This document shows positions 16,785-24,831 of a stretch of 64,000 nucleotides of DNA, piece by piece. Numbering within the stretch: the first letter of the stretch is position 1; each line of letters begins with the position of its first letter. The stretch spans positions 436,769 to 500,768 of the forward strand of contig NZ_JAHBGE010000044.1 of NCBI RefSeq assembly GCF_018390635.1, given 5' to 3'. A program made the position numbers and the translations under genes. The notes beneath the pieces are model-generated. The model ran no database searches, was not told where the DNA came from, and worked only from the letters and a program-made list of their open reading frames with translations. The DNA is from Ancylobacter lacus. GTDB taxonomy: Bacteria > Pseudomonadota > Alphaproteobacteria > Rhizobiales > Xanthobacteraceae.

Positions 16785-17821
16785 TGCCGACCATGACCCC
16801 TCCTGTCCTCTCCGTGGCGAACCGCGCCGCCGGGCTGCGCCGCCGCTCCTTTCTCGCCGGCGCCGCCGGCGCCACGCTGCTGCCGGCGCTGGGCGGCCTC
16901 GCGGCGGCGGCCGGCACCCCGGCGCTGCGCATCGGCTCGCTGAAGTTCGGCACGCTGAACTGGCTCGTCGAGACCATCACCGCGGAAGGCCTTGCCGCCC
17001 GGCTCGACCTGCGGCTGGAAACGGTCGATTTCGCCTCCGGCCAGGCCACCACGGTGGCGCTGCAGGCGGGCGACGTCGATCTCATCGTGACCGACTGGCT
17101 GTGGGCCCTGCGGCTGCGCAATGAGGGCCGCGATTTCCGCTTCGCGCCGTTCTCCAACGCGCTGGGCGCGCTGATGGTGGCGGCCAAGGGGCCGGTGCGC
17201 AGCCTCTCCGACCTCGCCGGACGCAAGATCGGGGTGGCGGGCGGGGCGCTCGACAAGAGCTGGCTGCTGCTGCGGGCTTATGCCCAGGAGCGCGCCGGCA
17301 TCGACCTCGCCACCGCCGCCGAGGCGGTGTATGGCGCGCCGCCGCTGGTCAACCAGCAGCTCGCGCTCGGCCGGGTGGACGCCGCGCTGACCTTCTGGCC
17401 CTTCGCCGCCCGGCTGGACGCCGCCGGCTTCCAGCGCTTGCTCGACGTCAAGGACGTCATCGCCGGGCTCGGCATTTCGCCGACCCCGCCGCTGGTCGGC
17501 TTCGTCTGGCGCGGCGGCATCGAGGCGGAGAAGGGGGCGGCGCTGGCCGGCTTCTTCCAGGCCGCCGCGGCGGCGAACCGGGTGCTGGCGACCTCCGAGA
17601 CCGCGTGGGAGCGGCTGCGTCCGCTGATGCAGGCCGCCGATGACGCCGAGTTCGTGAAGCTGCGGGATTATTTCCGCGCCGGCATTCCCGGCGGCTTCGG
17701 CGAGGCGGAGCTTGCCGCCTGCGCCCGGCTCTATGAGGTGCTGGCCCGCGTCGGCGGGGCCGAGCTGGTGGGGCCGAAGCCCGGCTTCGATCCCGCGCTG
17801 TTCGCGCCGCTCAAGGTGTGA
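16784..17821 (+). CDS. ABC transporter substrate-binding protein, SsuA/NMT1-like
   Basis: 345 residues from the ATG at 16784, whose A is the last base of the preceding stop. A twin-arginine-type leader is visible (LRRRSFLAGAAGATLLPAL). Class-2 binding fold of the nitrate/sulfonate/taurine type ('LKFGTLNWLVETITAEGLA', 'VALQAGDVDLIVTDWLWALRLR', 'GRKIGVAGGALDKSWLLLRAYA', 'LALGRVDAALTFWPFAARL'). The ligand is unknown; family members bind sulfonates, pyrimidines or nitrate. It has its own permease and ATPase immediately downstream. Export through Tat would imply folding, possibly with a cofactor, in the cytoplasm. Confidence 0.82.
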   Translation: MPTMTPPVLSVANRAAGLRRRSFLAGAAGATLLPALGGLAAAAGTPALRIGSLKFGTLNWLVETITAEGLAARLDLRLETVDFASGQATTVALQAGDVDLIVTDWLWALRLRNEGRDFRFAPFSNALGALMVAAKGPVRSLSDLAGRKIGVAGGALDKSWLLLRAYAQERAGIDLATAAEAVYGAPPLVNQQLALGRVDAALTFWPFAARLDAAGFQRLLDVKDVIAGLGISPTPPLVGFVWRGGIEAEKGAALAGFFQAAAAANRVLATSETAWERLRPLMQAADDAEFVKLRDYFRAGIPGGFGEAELAACARLYEVLARVGGAELVGPKPGFDPALFAPLKV

Positions 17822-17825
17822 GGCC

Positions 17826-18647
17826 ATGGCCGAAGCGGCGCGGGACGACCTGCCGCAGCCCGCGGCGGCACCGCACTCCCTCGCGACCGGCGGCCCCCGC
17901 CGCGCCGCCGGCCGGCTCGCCGTGACGCTCGGCTCGCTGGTGCTGCTGGTGGGCCTGTGGCAGGTGGCGGCGCTGATCGTCGCCTCGCCGCTGCTGCCGG
18001 GGCCGATGGCGGTGCTGCACGCCTTCCTGCGCGCCAGCGAGACCGGCACCCTGCCGCGCAACGTCGCCATCACGCTGGGCCGCGTCGCCGCCAGCTTCGC
18101 CATCGCCATGGCGATCGGCGCGGCAATCGGCATCCTGCTCGGCCGCTCTCCGGCGCTGGACCGGGTGTTCGGGCCGTGGCTCATCGTGCTGCTGAACCTG
18201 CCGGCGCTGGTCATCATCATCCTCTGCTATGTCTGGTTCGGGCTCACCGAGGCGGCGGCGGTGACGGCGGTGTCGATCAACAAGATTCCCAATGTCGCGG
18301 TCACGCTGCGCGAGGGGGCGGCGGCGCTCTCGCGCGATCTCGACGAGATGGCCCGGGTGTTCCGCTTCGGCCGCGGCCGCACGCTGCGCCACGTGGTGCT
18401 GCCGCAGCTCGCCCCCTTCTTCGCCGCGGCCGCCCGCTCCGGCCTCGCCCTCACCTGGAAGATCGTGCTGGTGGTGGAACTGCTCGGCCGCTCAAATGGG
18501 GTGGGCTTCGAACTGCAGACCGCGTTCCAGCTTTTCGACGTCGCCACCGTGCTGGCCTATGCGCTGGCCTTCACGGTGGTGGTCCAGATCATCGAGATCG
18601 GCATCATTCAGCCCTGGGAGCGGCACGCCGGCCGCTGGCGGCGATGA
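17826..18647 (+). CDS. ABC transporter permease, SsuC-like
   Basis: 273 residues from the ATG at 17826, five bases after the binding-protein gene. Six transmembrane segments, with the binding-protein-dependent permease loop 'EMARVFRFGRGRTLRHVVLPQLAPFFAAAARSGLALTWKI' (positions about 175-215, the EAA motif region). It belongs to the nitrate/sulfonate/taurine permease family. It pairs with the ATPase whose start overlaps its stop as ATGA. Confidence 0.85.
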   Translation: MAEAARDDLPQPAAAPHSLATGGPRRAAGRLAVTLGSLVLLVGLWQVAALIVASPLLPGPMAVLHAFLRASETGTLPRNVAITLGRVAASFAIAMAIGAAIGILLGRSPALDRVFGPWLIVLLNLPALVIIILCYVWFGLTEAAAVTAVSINKIPNVAVTLREGAAALSRDLDEMARVFRFGRGRTLRHVVLPQLAPFFAAAARSGLALTWKIVLVVELLGRSNGVGFELQTAFQLFDVATVLAYALAFTVVVQIIEIGIIQPWERHAGRWRR

Positions 18648-19354
18648 CGGCAGTCGATGTTCTCATCCGCGCCAAGCGCTTTCCCGGCCCGGCGGGGGGC
18701 GAGCGCGTGCTCTACCGCGATTTCGCCCTTGCGGTGGCGCCGTTCTCCTTCGTGGTGCTGCTGGCGCCCTCCGGGCTCGGCAAGACGACGCTGCTCAACA
18801 TGATCGCCGGGCTCGACCGCGACTATGACGGCCGGATCGGCTTCGGCACTGCCGGCCCGCCGCGCATCGCCTATGCCTTCCAGAGCCCGCGCCTGCTGCC
18901 CTGGCGCACCGTGGAGGAAAATGTGGCGCTGCCGCTCGGCGAGGACGCGGCGGCGCGGGCGGCGGCCCGTGCCATGCTGGAGGAGGTGGGGCTGGCCGAT
19001 CAGGCGCAGGCCTATCCCGAGCGGCTCTCGCTCGGCCAGCAGCGCCGGGTGGCGCTGGCGCGGGCCTTCGCGCTGGCGCCGGACCTGCTGCTGATGGACG
19101 AGCCCTTCGTCTCGCTGGACGAGGCCGGCGCGGCCCGGCTGCGTGATCTGCTGCGCCGGCTGCTGGCGCGGCGGCCGGCGACGGTGCTCTTCGTCACCCA
19201 CGACACCCGCGAGGCGGTGGAGCTGGGCAGCCGCATCGTGCGGCTGGACGGACCGCCGGCGCGGATCCGGCGCGACCTCGCCGTCGATCTCGACCTCGCC
19301 GCCCGGCGGGGCGCGGCGGGCGAGGCGCTGCGCGGCGACCTGCTGGCGCCCTGA
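18644..19354 (+). CDS. ABC transporter ATP-binding protein, SsuB-like
   Basis: 236 residues. Walker A APSGLGKTT, with Ala in place of the usual first Gly; Q-loop 'AYAFQSPRLLPWRTVEENV'; signature LSLGQQRR instead of LSGGQ; Walker B LLLMDEPFVSLD; H-loop 'LFVTHDTREAV'. The altered first Walker A residue and signature Gly are seen in some working importers, so it is probably active. It is the last gene of the DUF3280 operon and converges on fae. Confidence 0.85.
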   Translation: MTAVDVLIRAKRFPGPAGGERVLYRDFALAVAPFSFVVLLAPSGLGKTTLLNMIAGLDRDYDGRIGFGTAGPPRIAYAFQSPRLLPWRTVEENVALPLGEDAAARAAARAMLEEVGLADQAQAYPERLSLGQQRRVALARAFALAPDLLLMDEPFVSLDEAGAARLRDLLRRLLARRPATVLFVTHDTREAVELGSRIVRLDGPPARIRRDLAVDLDLAARRGAAGEALRGDLLAP

Positions 19355-19408
19355 GCGGACGGCGGCGCTTTTTCCCGGAACCGGCCTGAGGCTGCCGATG
19401 GCCATGAA

Positions 19409-19439
19409 AAAGGCCCGGAACACGGGGTTCCGGGCCTTT
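19409..19439 (-). terminator. Bidirectional intrinsic terminator between the ABC operon and fae
   Basis: Perfect 13-base arms (AAAGGCCCGGAAC at 19409-19421, GTTCCGGGCCTTT at 19427-19439) with a 5-base loop. Read on the minus strand the stem is followed by TTTTT, so it should end fae transcripts; on the plus strand it lies 54 bases after the ABC operon and can end that too. A second smaller hairpin (7-base arms) lies at 19492-19509. Confidence 0.75.
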
Positions 19440-19600
19440 GGGAGTCGGCTTCGACGAAGGCGGCGAGGCCGCCCACGCTCCTTCCGGAAGCGAGGGCGGA
19501 TGCGCCCTCACTTGTTGAGAAAGATCGCCGCTAACCGCTGGAGCAGACCCTTCGGCGGGGCCGCGGGCGGAGGTGTTTTCTGCCCAGGGTTGCTTCGGAT

Positions 19601-20107
19601 CTACGCCGCGAAGGGGTGCTTCGCGGAGGAGGCCTGCGCGAGGACGTCCTTCGCCTTGGGCTCGCCGTTGACGGCGCGCTTCAGGGCTTCCTTGGTCGCC
19701 TCGTAGTTGAACTGCTGGATCTTCGCGTCGTCTGCGGCTTCCCAGTGGATGAACACGCCGACCGAGATGAACAGGTCGTCGGCTTCGTCTTCCGGGATGG
19801 TGCCGTCAGCCACGCTGTCGACAACGGCCTTCGCCACCGCATACTGGGCGGGGCCAAACATCTGGACGGCCTGACGGGCGTCCTTGATGGTTACCTTGTT
19901 GAACAGGATGGTGTTCGGCTTGGCGAGCAGGTTCGGGGTCACGACCGCGAGCAGCGACGTGAAGCCGTCCTTGTTGTTGGTGAGGGCGTTCACGAACGCG
20001 CTCTCGGCCGCGCTGCCGCGCGGTCCGATGATGAGGTCGATATGCGCGACTTCGTTGCCGTCGCCCACGAGCGACTCACCGATCAGAACCTTGTTGATCT
20101 TGGCCAT
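19601..20107 (-). CDS. fae: Formaldehyde-activating enzyme Fae
   Basis: 168 residues, the normal Fae length, with GGGAGGA ahead of the ATG. Fae condenses formaldehyde with tetrahydromethanopterin to methylene-H4MPT in the cytoplasm, feeding the H4MPT oxidation pathway whose cofactor genes lie at the left edge. Conserved features: '[23 protein letters not shown]' region with the catalytic-type His at residue 22, '[20 protein letters not shown]' and '[20 protein letters not shown]'. Codon use is biased and few rare codons appear, consistent with very high expression. Confidence 0.97.
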   Translation of the reverse strand: MAKINKVLIGESLVGDGNEVAHIDLIIGPRGSAAESAFVNALTNNKDGFTSLLAVVTPNLLAKPNTILFNKVTIKDARQAVQMFGPAQYAVAKAVVDSVADGTIPEDEADDLFISVGVFIHWEAADDAKIQQFNYEATKEALKRAVNGEPKAKDVLAQASSAKHPFAA

Positions 20108-20632
20108 CTAAATCCTCCCAAACGGGGTTGCACACTCAAGAGACAGGAAGCGTCTCTCTTTGATGTCCCGGCTATCTTTGTTGCAGCGTTTGAAGCACCA
20201 AACCGGTTGGCCCGATAGCTCGACCGACACGTCACGGGCGGGAGACTAGTTCCGGTTCACGGCTCCCTGCAAGGGAATCTTCGTTGCGAGCGCTGCTTTT
20301 GTCGGCGTTCTTCACGGTTTCGATGAAGCCCCGGCGGCGCCCCCCGGCGGTATCGGAACGGCTTCGCGACGTTCGGCCGCGGCTTGGCGCGGTGGTCACG
20401 CGGTAGTCATGCGGCCGGAGCGCGCGCCTATTCCTTAACCGGCGCTCGGCTTTCCATGTTGCAGTGCCGTCATGGAGTCCCGCCCCGCCCGGCCCGAAAC
20501 CCGCGGGGACGGTCGATCCGGCGCCCCCGCCGCGCCGTAACGGGGGTGGCGGCTTGGCATACCAATTGCTCTCATCCGTTCGTCTAGGGAAGAACGCTCG
20601 GGTAGCCAGGTCCACTCTAAAAGGATCCAGCC
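20108..20632. promoter_or_regulatory. 525-base divergent gap between fae and the 69-residue gene
   Basis: Holds the fae ribosome site and presumably its promoter. A short inverted repeat (AGAGAC 20139-20144, GTCTCT 20152-20157) could form a hairpin in the fae leader. The remaining sequence gives no credible gene on either strand: the open frames there have no coding-like composition or recognisable product. A clear promoter was not identified. Confidence 0.45.
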
Positions 20633-20842
20633 ATGGAGCTTATCCTGTCTATCTGCCTGATTGCCTCTCCCGGCGTATGCAAGGAGGAGGCGGTCTCCCT
20701 CAACATCGAGCAGGTCGGCCTGCCGGTGCAGTGCCTGATGGGTGCCCAGCCCATCATTGCGGAATGGTCCGAAAGCCACCCCAAATGGCGGGTCACGCGG
20801 TGGCGCTGCGGCCGGCCGGGCGACGCCGGCAAGGACATCTGA
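20633..20842 (+). CDS. Conserved 69-residue protein of unknown function
   Basis: A short gene of 69 residues. The N-terminus 'MELILSICLIASPGVCKEE' looks like a short signal peptide. Two or three further cysteines (in 'VQCLMGAQPIIAEW' and 'RVTRWRCGRP') and the tryptophan-rich 'HPKWRVTRWRC' ending resemble a family of small proteins that I have seen in Hyphomicrobiales genomes. No function is known. There is a GGATCC-containing leader and only a weak ribosome site. The composition is clearly more protein-like than the surrounding open frames. Confidence 0.6.
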   Translation: MELILSICLIASPGVCKEEAVSLNIEQVGLPVQCLMGAQPIIAEWSESHPKWRVTRWRCGRPGDAGKDI

Positions 20843-21196
20843 TCCCACCCTCTCGGGACTTCGTGTCGCGTCCCCGGTCATGGATCCTGACGGAGCGGTG
20901 GCCGGTCCGGCCCCGACTCCCTGCCGCCCGCGACCCGGTGCCGCGCCGGGCCGGGCCGCGCCGGCCTGTGGCGCGGGTCTTCCGCAGCGGCGTGCGCCTC
21001 TCGCGCGCGATCCGCCCGGAAATGATAAAATATTCATAAGAATCAATTCGCTAGACACGATATTACGGTCCACCTAGGCTTTTGTCGGGAATAATTCCCG
21101 GCGTGGAACGGCATGTTCCCGGTGTTTGCCCGGGATCGCGCGCCGTCCACCGGCAAGACGTCAGACAAGACGCCGACAGACGCCAAGGAGAAGCGC
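20843..21196. promoter_or_regulatory. 354-base upstream region of the cupredoxin-like gene
   Basis: GC-rich for the first 170 bases, then an AT-rich block (about 21019-21085) with ATAAGAAT at 21036-21043, followed by the palindrome at 21086-21100. The ribosome site AAGGAG lies at 21185. No gene is supported here. Confidence 0.5.
21086..21100. promoter_or_regulatory. Palindrome CGGGAATAATTCCCG, candidate operator
   Basis: Perfect 7-base arms around a central A, 97 bases before the start of the cupredoxin-like gene. It differs from the site at 16093 only in the centre base, and an ATAAGAAT element lies upstream in both cases. Confidence 0.6.
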
Positions 21197-21652
21197 ATGA
21201 CGAGAGGCCATCACCGTCTTCGCACGGGCCTGATCTTCACGGCCCTGCTGGGCGCCGCCCTGATGTTCGGCGCGCCCTCGCACGCCATCGACCTCGCCAA
21301 GGGACGGCAGGACCTGCCGGAAATCGTGCTCGGCGACACCAATGGCAATGACTTCGCCGTTCCGGTGAAGGACATCACCATGGAGGGCGGCAAGTCCTAC
21401 CGCCTGAACATCACCTCGAATGGCGGCAAGGAATACAAGTTCATGGCGCCGGAGTTCTTCCGGAACGTCTGGCTCAACCAGATCGTCGTCAATCATCTGG
21501 AAATACATCCCTACGGCGCGCCGCATCACCTCGAGTTCGACGATGCCGGCACGATCTCGGTCGAGTTCGTGCCGATCCGCACCGGCACCTTCAAATGGTG
21601 GATCGAGGGCCTCGAAGAGAAGGGCATGGTCGGCACCCTGACCGTGAAGTGA
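21197..21652 (+). CDS. Cupredoxin-like secreted protein
   Basis: 151 residues from the ATG at 21197 (AAGGAGAAG upstream). Signal peptide 'GLIFTALLGAALMFGAPSHA'. The mature domain looks like a cupredoxin beta-sandwich ('FAVPVKDITMEGGKSYRLNITSNGGKEYKF', 'HHLEFDDAGTISVEFVPIRTGTFKWWIEG', 'MVGTLTVK'). The type 1 copper cysteine is absent, although several His and Met residues are present (H in 'VVNHLEIHPYGAPHHLEF'). It may bind copper in a non-type-1 site, bind another metal, or not bind metal. It lies between fae and a two-component system and has the palindrome in its promoter. Confidence 0.7.
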   Translation: MTRGHHRLRTGLIFTALLGAALMFGAPSHAIDLAKGRQDLPEIVLGDTNGNDFAVPVKDITMEGGKSYRLNITSNGGKEYKFMAPEFFRNVWLNQIVVNHLEIHPYGAPHHLEFDDAGTISVEFVPIRTGTFKWWIEGLEEKGMVGTLTVK

Positions 21653-21834
21653 CCTGAGGGGGCACGGCAGGAGCCGGCCGCCGTGCCGGCGCCCGCGCGG
21701 TGCCCCGCCGACATCCCGAAAAGGCCCTGCCTGGCGCGCCCGGCTCCCCCGGTCATGGCGCCGGGCGCGGGCGTCCGACACCGGCATCGCCGGACATCAC
21801 GCGCACCGGCGAAGCCGGGCACCGGAGGAAACCC

Positions 21835-22086
21835 ATGACACGCACGCTCGCCACGGCCGCCGCCGTCCTCGTTCTCGGCCTCGGAACGGCGGCCTTCGCC
21901 GACGACGCCAAGCAGTGCAGCGACGGCATCACGTTCCTGAAGGCCGAGGCCGCCAAGAATCCGCCCAAGGCCACGCTCGACAAGATCAAGAAGGCGCTGA
22001 AAGGCGCGGAGCGGGAGCTGGGCGAGAAGGAATATGACGAGTGCATCGACTATGTGAACGACGGCAAGAAGGCGGTCTCGGGCTGA
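21835..22086 (+). CDS. Small secreted helical protein with two cysteines
   Basis: 83 residues, with GGAGGAA upstream of the ATG. The signal peptide is 'TLATAAAVLVLGLGTAAFA'. The mature part is lysine-rich and helical, with cysteines in 'AKQCSDGITFL' and 'YDECIDYVNDG' that could form a disulfide. It starts 182 bases after the cupredoxin-like gene and may be co-transcribed. It is not similar to any family I can name, and it has no EF-hand, so it is not a lanmodulin. Confidence 0.65.
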   Translation: MTRTLATAAAVLVLGLGTAAFADDAKQCSDGITFLKAEAAKNPPKATLDKIKKALKGAERELGEKEYDECIDYVNDGKKAVSG

Positions 22087-22207
22087 GCCCGCCCCGGCCG
22101 CCCGCCTCCTCCAGCCGGCCGTTTCGTGCTGCGGTGCAGCGTGCGCGGCCGGGCGGGACGTGAAATCATCGCCTCCCGCCGGGGAGGCGGGGCGGGACCG
22201 CGTTCGC

Positions 22208-23839
22208 ATGCTGCGCAACTATCTTTCTTCCTTGCGGGGCCGCATGGCGCTGCTGCTGGCGGTCGCCGTGCTGGTCACGGCGGTGTCGGCGGCGGCGCTC
22301 ATCGGCGTGCTCGGCCGCGCCAATGCGGAGGTCGACCGTCTTGCCTCGGCGCAGACGCGGCTGGAACTGCTCTCCAGCCTGTCCGGCCGCATCGGCGACT
22401 ACGCGCTGATCGCGCTGCAGGCGTCGCAGCAGCCGGACGGGCTGGGCAACCTGCCGAAAGCCCGCGACCGGGCGCGGGAATCGTTCCAGCGCTTCGAGGA
22501 AACGCTGCGCCGGGATGTCATGCGGCTGTCCGGCGAGGAGCCGCAGACCTTGATGGCGGCCCGCAGCCGCACGCTGGCCCGGCTGCGGGCGCAGTTCGAG
22601 GTGCTGGACCGCCAGGTCCAGTCGGCGATGATCTCGCCCCAGCGCCAGATCGGGGTGCGGGTGGCGCTCGACGTGTTCGCCGCCGGCTTCGGCCCGCCGC
22701 TGGGCCTTGCCATGGAGGAGGAGCGGACCGAGGCGCAGAGCGCGCAGGCCGCGGTGCGCGAGCTGCGGGAGCGCACTATCCGCTGGAGCCTCGCCGGCGT
22801 GCTGTTCGCGCTGGTGCTTTCCGCGCTGGTCTATCATCGGCTTGGGCGTTCCCTCATCAACCGGGTGGCGGAGGTCTCCGCCGCGGCCTCCGAGATTTCC
22901 CGCGGGCGCACCGACACCCGCCTCACCGTGACCGGGCATGACGAGCTCAGCCTCGCCATGGCCCGCTTCAACCGCATGGCGCTGCACCTCGCCCGCCGCG
23001 AGGCGCGGCTGATGGCCGACCAGCGCCGGCTGCAGGAGATCGTCGACGCCCGAACCGCCGAGCTGCGCGGTGCCAATGAACGGCTTGAGCTGGTGGACCA
23101 GTCCCGCCGCCGCTTCTTCACCGATGTCAGCCACGAACTGCGCACCCCGCTGACGGTGATTCTCGGCGAGGCGGAGATCACGCTGCGCGGCACCCCGACG
23201 CCGGAGGACCTGCGCGCCGCGCTGGTCGTCATCCAGTCGCGCGCCCGCCGGCTGCACCGCCGGGTCGAGGACCTGCTGCGGATCGCCCGCTCCGAAAGCG
23301 GCCAGATCGAACTGGAGCGCCGGGAAGTCGCGGTCGGCACGCTGCTGGGGGATGTGGTGGACGACACCGCCCCGCTGGCGCGGGCGCGCGGCATCACGCT
23401 CGCGGTGGCGGACGAGCCGGGCCTCGCGGTGGAGGCGGACCGGGAATGGCTGCGCCAGGTGCTGGAGGGGCTGGTCGCCAATGCCCTGCGCCACTCCGCC
23501 GCCGGTTCCACCATCCGGCTCACCGCCGGGCTGGAGGGCGCCGAGGCGCTGATCACGGTGCGTGACGAGGGCGACGGCATCGCCCGCGACGAGCTGCCGC
23601 ACGTCTTCGAAAGGTTCTGGAGGGGGGCTTCGGGTACCCGTCAGGGCAGCGGCTTCGGCATCGGTCTCGCGCTCGCGAAATGGGTGGTGGAGCGCCACGG
23701 CGGCACCATCGCCGTCGAAAGCCGCACCGCCCAGGAGGCCGCGGCGGAGGGGGCGCCCGGCGGGCCGGTGCCCGGAACCTGCGTCTCGGTGCGGCTGCCC
23801 GCCCTCATCCCGCATGCCACGCTGGAGGCTGCCCAATGA
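22208..23839 (+). CDS. Sensor histidine kinase
   Basis: 543 residues from the ATG at 22208 (a GTG at 22160 would add 16). First transmembrane segment 'MALLLAVAVLVTAVSAAALIGVL', a periplasmic helical sensor region of about 160 residues, a second segment 'WSLAGVLFALVLSALVYH', HAMP domain, then the phosphoacceptor H-box HELRTPLT, N-box 'LEGLVANALRHSA', G1 'VRDEGDGIARDELPHVFERF' and G2 'GSGFGIGLALAK'. Its stop overlaps the response regulator as ATGA. It lies between methanol-dissimilation genes and pqqA, so it is a good candidate for sensing C1, metal or redox state, but this is only positional. Confidence 0.88.
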   Translation: MLRNYLSSLRGRMALLLAVAVLVTAVSAAALIGVLGRANAEVDRLASAQTRLELLSSLSGRIGDYALIALQASQQPDGLGNLPKARDRARESFQRFEETLRRDVMRLSGEEPQTLMAARSRTLARLRAQFEVLDRQVQSAMISPQRQIGVRVALDVFAAGFGPPLGLAMEEERTEAQSAQAAVRELRERTIRWSLAGVLFALVLSALVYHRLGRSLINRVAEVSAAASEISRGRTDTRLTVTGHDELSLAMARFNRMALHLARREARLMADQRRLQEIVDARTAELRGANERLELVDQSRRRFFTDVSHELRTPLTVILGEAEITLRGTPTPEDLRAALVVIQSRARRLHRRVEDLLRIARSESGQIELERREVAVGTLLGDVVDDTAPLARARGITLAVADEPGLAVEADREWLRQVLEGLVANALRHSAAGSTIRLTAGLEGAEALITVRDEGDGIARDELPHVFERFWRGASGTRQGSGFGIGLALAKWVVERHGGTIAVESRTAQEAAAEGAPGGPVPGTCVSVRLPALIPHATLEAAQ

Positions 23840-24525
23840 CCATCCTGATCGTCGAGGACGACGCCGATATCGGCTCGCTGCTGCGGCGCGGCTTCTCCTC
23901 GGAGAGCTATCAGGTCGAGCTGGTGGGCGATGGCGAGCAGGCGCTGAAGGCCGCCAACGGCAAGGCGCTGGAGGCGATCATCCTCGATGTGATGCTGCCG
24001 GGGCGCTCCGGCATCGAGGTGTGCAAGGCGCTCCGCGCCGCCGGCCAGACCGCGCCGATCATCATGCTGTCGGCCCGTTCCAGCGTCACCGAGCGCACCG
24101 AAGGGCTGCTGGCGGGGGCGGATGACTACATCGTGAAGCCGTTCGCCTTCGAGGAGCTGCTGGCGCGGGTGAAGGTGCAGGCGCTCCGCCGCAGCACCGG
24201 CGAGGAGGAGGTGCGCCAGCTCACGGTCGGCCCCCTGACCCTTGATCTCGATGTCCGCCAGGCCCATGTCGGGGATGCGAAGGTTCGCCTCACCGAGCGG
24301 GAAGTCGAGCTTCTGGCGCTGCTGATGCGCCACGCCGGAGAGCCGCTGGCCCGCGGCGACATCTTCGCGGCGCTGTGGGCGGGTCATGGCGGAGCGTCCC
24401 TCAACGTGGTGGATGTCTATGTCGGCTATCTCCGCCACAAGCTGGCCGAGGTCGTCGGCAGCGGCGAGCAGCTCATCGTCACCGTTCGCGGCCGCGGCTT
24501 CATGTTCGAAGCCCCGGTAGCCTAG
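23836..24525 (+). CDS. OmpR/PhoB-family response regulator
   Basis: 229 residues. Receiver domain with acidic pocket (VEDDAD), phosphorylated Asp in 'ILDVMLPGRSG', Thr/Ser in 'IIMLSARSS' and Lys in 'DDYIVKPF'. It has a C-terminal winged helix with 'VRLTEREVELLALLMRHAGEPLARGDIFAALW' and 'VVDVYVGYLRHKL'. Coupled to the kinase gene. Targets are unknown; the pqq operon immediately downstream and the xox/lut genes are likely ones. Confidence 0.9.
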   Translation: MTILIVEDDADIGSLLRRGFSSESYQVELVGDGEQALKAANGKALEAIILDVMLPGRSGIEVCKALRAAGQTAPIIMLSARSSVTERTEGLLAGADDYIVKPFAFEELLARVKVQALRRSTGEEEVRQLTVGPLTLDLDVRQAHVGDAKVRLTEREVELLALLMRHAGEPLARGDIFAALWAGHGGASLNVVDVYVGYLRHKLAEVVGSGEQLIVTVRGRGFMFEAPVA

Positions 24526-24723
24526 GCTGCGGCACCACGTTGTTTGTGCGCTGCGGTATTGGCATCTGGCATAATGTGGACCTAAAAGAATTACATCGGT
24601 GTTCTTGACGCGAACGGTCGGAATGACCAATGTAAAACTGTCGCCCATTAAATTCGATGGCGATATCAGTCTCTTATGATCTTCTTAGTAAGGTCCTGAG
24701 ACATTCAAACCGGAGGAAGCACA
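24526..24723 (+). promoter_or_regulatory. Upstream region of pqqA
   Basis: 198 bases, AT-rich relative to the neighbours. TTGACG at 24605-24610 could be a -35 box, but the spacing to a -10-like AATGTA is 18 and weak. GGTC-GGAAT-GACC forms a small inverted repeat within 24616-24628. The ribosome site CGGAGGAAG lies just ahead of the pqqA ATG. Confidence 0.4.
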
Positions 24724-24801
24724 ATGGCCTGGTCGACCCCCTGCATCGTCGAAGTCTGCGTCGGCATGGAAGTCAACGCCTATATGCCCGCCGACTTCTG
24801 A
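24724..24801 (+). CDS. pqqA: PqqA, precursor peptide of pyrroloquinoline quinone
   Basis: 25 residues, starting MAWSTPCIVEVCVGMEV and ending in MPADF. The Glu and Tyr that are cross-linked to make PQQ are E16 and Y20 in the conserved E-V-N-A-Y. RBS GGAGGAAG precedes it. PqqD chaperones this peptide and PqqE makes the Glu-Tyr C-C bond. It is short enough to be missed by gene finders. It lies 30 bases ahead of pqqB. Confidence 0.95.
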   Translation: MAWSTPCIVEVCVGMEVNAYMPADF

Positions 24802-24831
24802 GGCGTGAGGCGGGGCGTTTGGTAAGGCATC

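Noticed and set aside
21197-21652. EF-hand-like 'DTNGNDF' in the cupredoxin-like protein as evidence of a lanmodulin
   Set aside because: Only one loop-like stretch, with Lys instead of Glu at position 12 and no flanking helices; the fold is beta-rich.
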